From an uncultured Nitrospinaceae bacterium (GTDB lineage: Bacteria > Nitrospinota > Nitrospinia > Nitrospinales > VA-1): a stretch of 13,734 nucleotides of DNA. A model generated the notes under the pieces. It was not told where the DNA came from. It did not search any database and was given only the letters and a program-made list of their open reading frames with translations. Below, in pieces: positions 1 through 5,572 of the stretch; the stretch's first letter is position 1; every line of letters begins with the position of its first letter. Made by a program: the position numbers and the translations under genes. The stretch covers positions 1 through 13,734 of the forward strand of contig CAJJDL010000103.1 of the NCBI GenBank assembly GCA_905182935.1, read 5' to 3'.

Positions 1-181
1 ATCCAACAAAGCTTTCTATCTTACCGTTGATTTTTACTGGGAACCGAACCTGATAAACATTATTTACATTTTTAATGTACTGAGCCATTCCTTCGGGAAT
101 ATCGAGAGTAGCTAAAGCCGTATCGAATGAGAGGTTTACACTCTCTAGAAAACTTATTTCTTTATCAGGGTGTACGGTCAT
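1..181 (-). CDS. Glu/Leu/Phe/Val-type dehydrogenase, N-terminal fragment (runs off left edge)
   Basis: The first 60 residues of a protein read leftwards out of the window, starting at ATG 181-179. A GGAG sits six bases upstream of that ATG, a well-placed ribosome binding site. The visible part contains SFLESVNLSFDTALATLDI and a VYQVRFPVKINGKIESFVG stretch. The latter matches the N-terminal dimerisation domain of glutamate dehydrogenase and its amino-acid dehydrogenase relatives, where a V-x-V-x-F/I-P-V core is followed by a strand ending in G-W/Y-R. These cytosolic enzymes interconvert glutamate (or a branched or aromatic amino acid) and the 2-oxo acid with NAD(P). The catalytic lysine and Rossmann domain lie outside the window, so substrate and cofactor cannot be judged. 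It is divergent from the YjbQ-family gene. Confidence 0.8.
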   Translation of the reverse strand, partial: MTVHPDKEISFLESVNLSFDTALATLDIPEGMAQYIKNVNNVYQVRFPVKINGKIESFVG

Positions 182-221
182 AGTTGTCTCCTATTTGAAC
201 CCATTAAAGACTAAATCTCAC

Positions 222-237
222 TTTAAACATGTTTAAA
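222..237. promoter_or_regulatory. 16-bp perfect palindrome in divergent intergenic region
   Basis: TTTAAACATGTTTAAA is its own reverse complement. It lies between the divergent dehydrogenase and YjbQ-family starts and overlaps the position expected for a -35 element of a rightward promoter whose possible -10 is TATGAT at 256-261. That placement suits an operator for a dimeric regulator, but AT-rich palindromes also arise by chance. No regulator is identifiable. Confidence 0.35.
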
Positions 238-255
238 CGAAACATATATTTTAAA

Positions 256-261
256 TATGAT
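256..261 (+). promoter_or_regulatory. Possible -10 box for the YjbQ-family gene
   Basis: TATGAT differs from the sigma-70 -10 consensus at one base. The upstream TTTAAA (232-237) would be a poor -35 at 18-bp spacing. In such AT-rich DNA this is only a candidate. Confidence 0.25.
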
Positions 262-331
262 ATTAGTGTAGAGATATTTCCTGAAATGGAAATAAAAAAA
301 TTTTATTTATTTTTTATAAATGGAGTTTACT

Positions 332-751
332 GTGCGACAGGCGACCCATCAACTTTCGACTTCGACAAGTGGTAAAGGCCTTTACAATATTACCCGTGAA
401 ATACGGCCATGGGTCATCAAACAAAAGTTAAGCACTGGTTTATTAACAATTTTTATCCCTCACACTTCTGCTTCAATAGTAATTCAAGAAAATGCCGACC
501 CGGATGTATTACATGATTTAACAAACTTTTTTCAGAAGCTGGTTCCAGATGGTGACTCAAGTTACCTTCATCGCTCAGAAGGCCCCGATGATATGCCAGC
601 TCATATTCGTTCTGCACTCACACAAAGTAATTTATCTATTCCAGTTAACTTAGGCAATATCGCTCTAGGAACCTGGCAAGATATTTATTTATTCGAACAC
701 CGTAAGGAGTCTCACTCCCGTTTGATCAATCTTCATATCATTGGAGAATAG
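332..751 (+). CDS. yjbQ: YjbQ-family protein (UPF0047; secondary thiamine-phosphate synthase enzyme)
   Basis: A small cytosolic protein of the YjbQ/UPF0047 family. Numbered from the upstream ATG at 320, it shows PHTSAS (47-52), ENADPDV (57-63), EGPDDMPAHIRSAL (87-100) and GTWQ (117-120) followed by EHR, all hallmarks of the family. The E. coli member has been reported to have weak thiamine-phosphate synthase activity; its physiological role is not settled. Start choice: the ATG at 320 has no Shine-Dalgarno sequence, whereas the in-frame GTG at 332 has GGAG (322-325) six bases upstream and gives 139 residues, close to the roughly 138 of E. coli YjbQ. I therefore prefer GTG 332, with ATG 320 as the alternative. 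The gene stands alone and converges on the MOSC gene. Confidence 0.93.
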   Translation: MRQATHQLSTSTSGKGLYNITREIRPWVIKQKLSTGLLTIFIPHTSASIVIQENADPDVLHDLTNFFQKLVPDGDSSYLHRSEGPDDMPAHIRSALTQSNLSIPVNLGNIALGTWQDIYLFEHRKESHSRLINLHIIGE

Positions 752-824
752 GTTCCGTTTGTAATAAAAATTAATCGCTTTAATCGGAATTATTTTATCA
801 AATTGGATGCGGTTATTATTTGTT

Positions 825-1463
825 TTAATGATTTTTTATTTTCAAAAACTTATTTTTTAGTTTTTGTGGTAAATCATTTACTTTAGAAGCGCGATTTATA
901 ATATCTTCGATTTCAGGAACTCCATTAATTACTTGATTGAATTCTGACACAGAAACTCTATTCTCGTCTTTAGATATAGACTTAATTAAATCTCCGCTAC
1001 TTAAAGTCCCTTCTTTTACTACCGAAAAATAAAAACCGCTTCGACCAGATTTTTTAAAACGTGCCGACAGATCAATTAAACCTATCCGGGCATTAAGGGT
1101 AATGCACGGCTCTCTTGGCTGCGTAACAACTATTTCTGCTGAGCCGATACGAAATCGGTCACCTAGACATACTTCATGTTCTAGTAATCCAAGAGTAGTT
1201 AAATTTTCACCAAAATCTCCATAGGATAAACCGGGCCTTCTTAACTCATTTCTCCACGCTTCATAATGTTCTGAGGGATAAACACATATTGCTTTTTCTA
1301 TGCCTCCATGAAGTTTCTTATTAGCTTGGTAGTCTCCTTCAAAACCAAGGCTACTAAGTTCTATCGAACCCTCTATAGGTTTTTTAAAAATACCTGACTT
1401 AACTTTTTTCCCATTTCGAAGAACAAAGTTTAATGACCCAATATTTACTGATAATACTTTCAT
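825..1463 (-). CDS. MOSC domain protein, YiiM-like
   Basis: A 212-residue cytosolic protein with a MOSC (molybdenum cofactor sulfurase C-terminal) domain over about residues 25-160. Visible signatures are HGG (52-54), GDFGENLT (82-89), GDRFRIGSAEIVVTQPREPC with the conserved cysteine at C120, and GRSGFYFSVVKEG (140-152). The C-terminal 45 residues, with VSVSEFNQVI, fit the small helical 3-alpha domain found after MOSC in E. coli YiiM, and the length is close to that protein. YiiM-type proteins bind molybdenum cofactor and reduce N-hydroxylated compounds; by homology that is the likely role. The start at ATG 1463-1461 has only a weak GTGAG upstream. It is a single gene on the minus strand, 88 bases downstream of the DUF218 gene, so co-transcription is possible. 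Confidence 0.9.
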   Translation of the reverse strand: MKVLSVNIGSLNFVLRNGKKVKSGIFKKPIEGSIELSSLGFEGDYQANKKLHGGIEKAICVYPSEHYEAWRNELRRPGLSYGDFGENLTTLGLLEHEVCLGDRFRIGSAEIVVTQPREPCITLNARIGLIDLSARFKKSGRSGFYFSVVKEGTLSSGDLIKSISKDENRVSVSEFNQVINGVPEIEDIINRASKVNDLPQKLKNKFLKIKNH

Positions 1464-1551
1464 TAGAAATGCTCACTTGTTAAAAATAGATACAATTGAT
1501 TCGTTATTATTTTATTAAGTTTAAATAATTATAAAATAACCTGGGAACTAT

Positions 1552-2211
1552 TCAGGAAGGTGGACTAAAAATTAACCGAACGTACAAATAGGCTATCATT
1601 TCTGATATAACGCTACGCACACCGGCACTGTACAACCACCATTTTAAGGGGTCGTATCTTTTTGGTTTAATGGCAATGATTCCTACACTTGCTGGTGCAA
1701 ATACTTTCTTATACAAAGTCCAAGTACGCCTAGCATGCACTCCTAAAGATACTACATCCATTGATTTTACTAATAAATTATCTTTTTTAAATCTTTCATT
1801 TAGAGCCAGAACACTATAATAAGTCCTATCTTTTTTATTAATGACTGATTGTAAAGTCGATATAATTTTTTCTGGTGGGATACCCAAAATTTTTAGTCTT
1901 GCTGCAGTTAAGCTAGCCCATGTCTTATATTGTGATAAGTGATAGCCAGTCCCTATACGACCTCCTGTGGTGACTAGTAATCTATATTCCCCTTTTTCAA
2001 ATCGTTCTTTCACTTCTACTAATGCATAATCCGGCAACCAACCTTCAACCACTAAAACCTCTCCCTTAACAGGTTGTGTTGGCGCTAAAAATTTATGAGA
2101 AAAAAGTATACTAAACACCAGAACTAAACTAAACGTTACCGATAATGCAAGCCATCCTAGGGGGGTCAAAACTCTGCACACTCGAGTGGTCGTTAAATGA
2201 AATTTACTCAT
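1552..2211 (-). CDS. YdcF/ElyC-type (DUF218) membrane-anchored protein
   Basis: A 219-residue protein with one N-terminal transmembrane helix (about residues 17-38) followed by a DUF218 domain, presumably periplasmic. Family features are EVLVVEGWLPD (51-61), TTGG (81-84), KKDRTYYSVLAL (126-137), DVVSLGVHARRTW (152-164) and the tail YSAGVRSVISEMIAYLYVR. This subtype, with the VVEGWLPD opening and a WW-x-SxGVRxVI-E end, is common in Gram-negative bacteria. Relatives SanA, ElyC and YdcF are linked to envelope integrity or carrier-lipid metabolism, but the reaction of this subtype is unknown. The start has no good Shine-Dalgarno: an AAGG lies about 14 bases upstream. Role beyond envelope-associated is not claimed. 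Confidence 0.85.
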   Translation of the reverse strand: MSKFHLTTTRVCRVLTPLGWLALSVTFSLVLVFSILFSHKFLAPTQPVKGEVLVVEGWLPDYALVEVKERFEKGEYRLLVTTGGRIGTGYHLSQYKTWASLTAARLKILGIPPEKIISTLQSVINKKDRTYYSVLALNERFKKDNLLVKSMDVVSLGVHARRTWTLYKKVFAPASVGIIAIKPKRYDPLKWWLYSAGVRSVISEMIAYLYVRLIFSPPS

Positions 2212-2501
2212 TTGGATTAAATAAACCTTTTTATTTGATCAAAATTAACTTACGTGAACTACCACAAGGTAGGATAACTCTTTATAAAGCCGCTTAAAGT
2301 ACTATACTTTATATAAAAATTAGCGTTCTAAAACTTGCCAGAGACCTCTACTCGCGTCATAAAACCGTCAAATTTATATTATATTTAGTGAACTATTCAC
2401 CATTTATGGATATCCACATCACTTTGCTTATTAACCTAAAAAAAATGTAAACACCTATTTTTAAACGATCTATTCATAAAAAAGAGGCTCGGTTTATATT
2501 T
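2212..2501. other. AT-rich intergenic region, no gene seen
   Basis: This stretch between the DUF218 gene and the promoter of the next small gene has no convincing ORF on either strand. It contains three short dyads: TTTGATCAAA (2234-2243), a GTGAA/TTCAC repeat near 2390-2402 and TGGATATCCA (2407-2416). The first could sit in the control region of the DUF218 gene; none is clearly functional. Confidence 0.4.
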
Positions 2502-2510
2502 TGGTATAAT
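2502..2510 (+). promoter_or_regulatory. Extended -10 promoter element
   Basis: TGGTATAAT is a perfect extended -10 (TG, one base, TATAAT). No recognisable -35 lies at the right distance, which extended -10 promoters tolerate. Transcription would begin near 2517 and give a leader of about 160 bases before the 59-codon gene. Confidence 0.5.
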
Positions 2511-2532
2511 AATTGCTATTTATTTTAATATT

Positions 2533-2565
2533 CTGTTAAAAGAGTTCCAGGATCTCTAAAAACAG
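2533..2565 (+). promoter_or_regulatory. Imperfect hairpin in leader of the 59-codon gene
   Basis: The arms are CTGTT (2533-2537) with AACAG (2561-2565) and AGAG (2541-2544) with CTCT (2554-2557), separated by a symmetrical AAA/AAA internal loop and closed by a nine-base loop. It starts just downstream of the predicted transcription start. It has no T tract, so it is not an intrinsic terminator; a 5' stabilising or regulatory structure is possible. Confidence 0.35.
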
Positions 2566-2676
2566 CATATATCATGCGTAAATTAATTTTTAGCTTAGCT
2601 CTCTATAAAACGAAACATAAGTTATGGAATATAAACTATAAATACTTTGAACTAAAACCTAAAGGAGAACTAAAAA

Positions 2677-2856
2677 ATGATAACTCGTACTTGGAAGAAC
2701 AATCCGATCAATCCTAGGATAACAAGTTTTAATTACAATCCTCTGCAATGGGCGAAAGATTTTGAAAAGGAAGTACTTGAAAACAACCGAAAAGTTTTTT
2801 CTCGAATTTATAATACAGATATAGAGGATTTTTGGCTAGAATCTGACCACGATTAA
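2677..2856 (+). CDS. Small protein of 59 residues, unknown
   Basis: I do not recognise this protein. The case for a gene is a strong ribosome binding site (AAAGGAG at 2661-2667, nine to ten bases before the ATG), an extended -10 promoter upstream, and a coding length far too short to stand out otherwise. It begins MITRTWKNNPINPRITSF, has no membrane segment or signal peptide, is rich in Asn and aromatic residues, and ends in the acidic tail DIEDFWLESDHD. The middle (WAKDFEKEVLENNRKVFSRI) looks helical and amphipathic. A cytosolic small regulator or binding protein is conceivable, but no function is claimed. A second ORF (2574-2717) overlaps its start in another frame. Confidence 0.6.
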   Translation: MITRTWKNNPINPRITSFNYNPLQWAKDFEKEVLENNRKVFSRIYNTDIEDFWLESDHD

Positions 2857-3216
2857 AAATAGATTATTCTATCTAAAAAAAATAATTTTCTACGGTTAAG
2901 TTTACTAATACCCTCTATGTAAAAAGTATTCTTGAGAATTTTAATTAAAATAGTTTATGCCACTTCTTTAACATAAAAAAATAATACATTTTTTCTTTAC
3001 TCCCTCTAGTATTTTAAAATGTACTTAAGTAGTTATTTGTTTTATTTATAGGTACAGCCTCGCTTTATTCCTCATTATTTTTTATTCTTATCATATCTAT
3101 TTAGTAAGTAACTTACTCTATTTTATTCAATAAAAATTTATTATGATTGTATGTGGAAAGTGTGGCACGATAGAAACATATCAAACTATTTTTTTTATCA
3201 AGTCATGGAAATTAAA
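2857..3216. other. AT-rich intergenic region upstream of the DUF2059 gene
   Basis: No gene is visible. A weak hairpin, ATAGA/TCTAT (2859-2872), follows the 59-codon gene without a T tract. A perfect inverted repeat, AGTAAG-TAA-CTTACT (3103-3117), lies about 100 bases upstream of the preferred DUF2059 start and could be an operator. No promoter stands out. Confidence 0.4.
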
Positions 3217-3765
3217 ATGAAGCAACCATTGAAACAGTCTTTAAATTTTATGATTTTTTTTATATTAATTGCATTTTTTCAGGTAAGTGCGTTTGCTGAA
3301 ACAGTACCTGATCGTGATAAAAAACGTGATATTCGTAAACTTTTAGAAGTTTCTGGAATACTAGAGCAAATGGACTATATAAAAGAGGGCGCCACTAACT
3401 CTTATTCAAGGATGATCTCCCTTACTTATCCTAAAATTCCTGACGAATTTTGGGATGAATTTAACAAATTGCCCGGGCAAGAAGACATGCGAGTACTAAT
3501 GGACCGTGTCGTACTTGTCTATAGCAAACACATGTCCCATGATGCAATTAAACAATTAATTAAAATGTTTTCCACCCCATTTTGGGAAGAATGGAAAAAA
3601 AAAATGCCCTCCATTAGTAAAGAAGCAGGACTCATAGGTAGCGAATGGACGCAGGAAATTTTGCAGTCTGAACTATTTAAACAAAAAATTGATAAATTAG
3701 TCAAAAAATATCATCTAGAAAAACTTAACTCCACTCTTAAAAACCCTCCTTCAAAAGAAAAATAA
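3217..3765 (+). CDS. Exported DUF2059 domain protein
   Basis: A 182-residue protein with a clear signal peptide: MKQPLKQ, then a hydrophobic run to about residue 22, ending in the AFA cleavage motif at residue 27. The mature part is helical and contains YSKHMSHDAIKQLIKMFSTP followed by FWEEWKKKMPSI, the DUF2059 core (Y-x-K/R-H-F/M, then E/D-L-x-x-L-x-x-F-x-S/T-P). DUF2059 proteins are periplasmic and of unknown function. The reading frame is open back to an ATG at 3151, but that start has no ribosome binding site and would put 22 residues before the signal peptide. ATG 3217 has GGAA (3207-3210) upstream, so I start there; ATG 3205 is the other option. The stop codon lies inside a palindrome. 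Confidence 0.85.
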   Translation: MKQPLKQSLNFMIFFILIAFFQVSAFAETVPDRDKKRDIRKLLEVSGILEQMDYIKEGATNSYSRMISLTYPKIPDEFWDEFNKLPGQEDMRVLMDRVVLVYSKHMSHDAIKQLIKMFSTPFWEEWKKKMPSISKEAGLIGSEWTQEILQSELFKQKIDKLVKKYHLEKLNSTLKNPPSKEK

Positions 3766-3790
3766 ATGACTAGTCATTTACACTTTTTTT
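3763..3790 (+). terminator. Possible intrinsic terminator after the DUF2059 gene
   Basis: An 18-bp perfect palindrome, TAAATGACTAGTCATTTA (3763-3780), begins with the stop codon itself and is followed by CAC and seven Ts (3784-3790). It can form a seven-pair stem with a CTAG loop and a U tract. The stem is AT-rich and hence weak, so termination is likely but not certain. Confidence 0.45.
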
Positions 3791-3826
3791 GCACCTAATC
3801 CTTCACTAACCTATTACTTAAATCGT

Positions 3827-4003
3827 ATGCGGCATATTATTGCTTGGGGCCTTTTAATTGTCACTATTGGTTCTATTGGTTTAATCATGTTTTTTTTATT
3901 TAACCAATCTGGATACAACATTAATACTAGATGGATTCTTATCCCATGCGCTGCTCTAACGTTATTTCTAGTTCCAAAATTGAAAGATTGGATAAAGAAA
4001 TAA
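3827..4003 (+). CDS. Small two-helix membrane protein, 58 residues, unknown
   Basis: The ORF encodes two hydrophobic helices (about residues 4-25 and 36-50) joined by a short polar turn (NQSGYNINTR), with a basic end KLKDWIKK. That is the layout of a small inner-membrane hairpin protein. No family is recognised. The ATG lacks a Shine-Dalgarno sequence, and there is no earlier in-frame start before a stop at 3767-3769, which lowers confidence. It lies in an otherwise empty spacer between the DUF2059 gene and a pentapeptide-repeat gene, all on the plus strand. Confidence 0.45.
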   Translation: MRHIIAWGLLIVTIGSIGLIMFFLFNQSGYNINTRWILIPCAALTLFLVPKLKDWIKK

Positions 4004-4126
4004 CTCTATTTAAAATTACTTATCTTTAACATCTAACTAAAATAATTTACATCATCATTATTATATAAATACCGCCCTGTTTCATTTTAATGTAAAATTA
4101 ATTATTACTATCTGAAAGGAAAGCAT

Positions 4127-4639
4127 ATGGCAAATGAAGAGCAATTTAATCTCATTAAGCAGGGAGTAGAAAAATGGAACCAATGGAGAGAAGATAACGC
4201 CGATATTAAACCTGATTTATCAGAGTGTGACCTAAGACAAGCTAACCTCCAAAAAGCTAATTTGAGTTATACAAACCTAAATAAATCTAAATTACAGTTT
4301 TCCAATATGACAGGGGCTAACCTCAAAGAAACTTCTTTAAAGAAAGCCAAACTTCAAGAAGCTAATCTTCAAAGTGCAAATCTTCAAAATGCTAATCTTT
4401 CTGGAGCTGGCATGTTTGAAATAAATCTTCAATACGCAGATTTAGAAAATGCCAACCTCCAAGGAGCTCAATTTAGCGAAGACGTTCTATTCAACCAGAC
4501 AAATATAAAAGGAGCAAATCTTAGCGGAACAACTGGTTTAAGTTCCAGTCAATTAGATCTGGCTATCACCGATAAAAATACAAAACTCCCCGATTATCTT
4601 GAAGAAGAGATTGATGACGATTTTCTTATGCAGATGTAA
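4127..4639 (+). CDS. Pentapeptide-repeat protein (first of two)
   Basis: A 170-residue protein. Residues 1-30 are a helical cap with the EKWNQWRED motif often found before pentapeptide repeats. Residues 31 to about 135 are A(N/D)LXX-type repeats (for example ANLQKANLSYTNL, ANLQSANLQNANL) and should fold as a right-handed quadrilateral beta-helix. The C-terminal part SSSQLDLAITDKNTKLPDYL is a second cap, and the very end is acidic (EEEIDDD). No signal peptide or membrane segment is present. Some family members mimic DNA and bind gyrase (Qnr, MfpA), but most have no known role and nothing here points to gyrase. AAAGGAA precedes the ATG by a normal spacing. The cap recurs in the second pentapeptide protein at 11348. 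Confidence 0.93.
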   Translation: MANEEQFNLIKQGVEKWNQWREDNADIKPDLSECDLRQANLQKANLSYTNLNKSKLQFSNMTGANLKETSLKKAKLQEANLQSANLQNANLSGAGMFEINLQYADLENANLQGAQFSEDVLFNQTNIKGANLSGTTGLSSSQLDLAITDKNTKLPDYLEEEIDDDFLMQM

Positions 4640-4717
4640 AAAAATCAAACCACGTCCGGCTAAAAATTCTTTACGTTTATAAAATTTTATATGGTTCTAT
4701 TTAATTATCTGTCATAT

Positions 4718-4751
4718 AAAAAAAGCCCCTCTCAGGGGGGACTGAGAGGGG
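4718..4751 (-). terminator. GC-rich hairpin with T7 tract on the minus strand
   Basis: CCCCTCTCA (4726-4734) pairs perfectly with TGAGAGGGG (4743-4751), with loop GGGGGGAC. Seven As lie just to the left (4718-4724), so read on the minus strand this is a classic intrinsic terminator with a GC-rich stem followed by TTTTTTT. No minus-strand gene lies to its right, so it may end an antisense or small RNA. Alternatively, on the plus strand it is an A-tract plus hairpin plus AGGAG arrangement like a structured 5' leader. Confidence 0.5.
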
Positions 4752-4928
4752 GCCAAACTAGGAGTAACAAAGCAAAACAAACTTCTCACCATTAAATAAC
4801 AAAGAAGCTATGAATACATATTAGCCTTTTAATATTAAAAATTCATTAAGCTATAGTTAATTTATTTTAATTTTAGGTTAGCTTTTAAAGCTTTTTTTTA
4901 ATCGATTTATCTTGTAAGTTTAGAAAAA

Positions 4929-4934
4929 TATAAT
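4929..4934 (+). promoter_or_regulatory. -10 element for the 39-codon gene and the downstream operon
   Basis: A consensus TATAAT lies 21 bases before the ATG at 4956. The start of transcription would fall near 4941, just ahead of the AGGGAGG ribosome binding site at 4944-4950, giving a very short leader. The -35 region is poor. It could drive the GNAT-to-LolA-like operon. Confidence 0.45.
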
Positions 4935-4955
4935 TTTTATTTTAGGGAGGTAGTT

Positions 4956-5075
4956 ATGAGTAATAAGTCCAAGGTGATTTTGGTTTTATCTTTAGGTTTA
5001 CTATTATCCTTGTTTGTGATGCTTTTTATGGGATTAGGAGACAAACCTGTAATCGTACCTCGGTCCCCACTCTAA
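4956..5075 (+). CDS. 39-residue single-pass membrane protein, CcmG-anchor-like
   Basis: A short ORF with one of the strongest ribosome binding sites in the window (AGGGAGG, five bases before the ATG) and a consensus -10 upstream. The protein starts MSNKSK, has a hydrophobic helix (about residues 7-26), then GLGDKPVIVPRSPL and stops. The helix plus G-L-x-x-x-P-x-x-x-P-x-S-P-L pattern resembles the N-terminal anchor of CcmG/DsbE thioredoxins, where it continues into the catalytic domain; here a TAA follows SPL and no thioredoxin domain is present nearby. It may be a decayed remnant or a true small membrane protein. It ends 12 bases before the GNAT gene and is probably co-transcribed with it. 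Confidence 0.65.
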   Translation: MSNKSKVILVLSLGLLLSLFVMLFMGLGDKPVIVPRSPL

Positions 5076-5087
5076 ATAGAGGATGGT

Positions 5088-5555
5088 ATGCCTTTAAATA
5101 TTATTATTCGTGAAGCTTGTGAATCCGACTTGCTATCCTTAGTTAAATATAATTTAGCCTTGGCCAAGGAAACCGAAAACCTTGATTTAAATAAGGACAC
5201 CCTTAGATTAGGTATTCAAAGTTCCTTTGCACTGCCGGGTTGCCATTATTTTGTAGCTGAAACTGAAGGCAATGTTGTTGGCCAAACAATGATAACCTCA
5301 GAATGGAGTGACTGGCGCAATGGAACGATATGGTGGATGCAAAGTGTTTATGTTCATCCTAGCTATCGAAAACAAGGTGTGTTTCATGAAATTTTTAAAC
5401 ACATTGAAACAATTGCCGCAAACACTCCTTCCATTCAATCTCTCCGCTTATATGTTATGAAAAATAATGAAACTGGCCTAAAAACTTATCAGAGCATTGG
5501 GATGAGCAACTCTGGTTACTTAGTCTACGAAAAACAGCTATTAGCATTTCTTTAA
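5088..5555 (+). CDS. GNAT-family N-acetyltransferase
   Basis: A 155-residue cytosolic acetyltransferase of the GNAT fold, which moves acetyl from acetyl-CoA to an amine. Motif A is visible as VYVHPSYRKQGVF (87-99): the strand plus the R-x-x-G-x pyrophosphate-binding turn, with Phe where Gly or Ala is usual. Residues around 126-141 (NNETGLKTYQSIGMS) are the motif-B helix with the Y-x-x-x-G-M/F element. The WSDWRNG-x-x-WWMQSVYV stretch marks a recurrent bacterial subgroup with unknown substrate. GAGG lies about six bases upstream of the ATG. It stands at the head of the envelope operon, 17 bases before the beta-barrel gene, but a functional link is not shown. Confidence 0.9.
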   Translation: MPLNIIIREACESDLLSLVKYNLALAKETENLDLNKDTLRLGIQSSFALPGCHYFVAETEGNVVGQTMITSEWSDWRNGTIWWMQSVYVHPSYRKQGVFHEIFKHIETIAANTPSIQSLRLYVMKNNETGLKTYQSIGMSNSGYLVYEKQLLAFL

Positions 5556-5572
5556 AGTATTTTAAAATACTT
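5555..5572. promoter_or_regulatory. 18-bp perfect palindrome abutting the beta-barrel start codon
   Basis: AAGTATTTTAAAATACTT is its own reverse complement. It starts on the last base of the GNAT stop codon and ends immediately before the next ATG (5573). In RNA it could form a seven-pair stem with a TTAA loop just where a ribosome binding site should be, and no Shine-Dalgarno is present. Translational control or a DNA operator are both possible. Confidence 0.4.

Larger units (their letters stand above)
4640..4955. other. Intergenic region with a GC-rich hairpin and small-ORF promoter
   Basis: No ORF of convincing length is present. The stretch contains a strong GC-rich hairpin (4726-4751), an AGGAG at 4760-4764 with no start codon nearby, an AGCTTTTAAAGCT dyad with a T8 run after it near 4880-4900, and a -10 element at 4929-4934. 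The dyad could terminate a rightward transcript starting near the hairpin, but its loop geometry is poor. Confidence 0.4.

Noticed and set aside
753..789. Possible bidirectional terminator between the YjbQ and MOSC genes (TTCCG/CGGAA enclosing ATTAA/TTAAT)
   Set aside because: Arms are only five bases with a long unpaired stretch on one side; too weak to call.
2574..2717. 47-codon ORF beginning MRKLIFSLAL
   Set aside because: No ribosome binding site, overlaps the better-supported ORF at 2677 in another frame, and no recognisable features; kept only as a possible leader ORF.
3151..3216. N-terminal extension of the DUF2059 protein
   Set aside because: No ribosome binding site at 3151 and it would place 22 residues before an obvious signal peptide.
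4127..4639. Calling the pentapeptide protein a Qnr-type quinolone-resistance protein
   Set aside because: The repeats alone do not imply gyrase binding; it lacks the Qnr length and loops, and the C-terminal cap differs.
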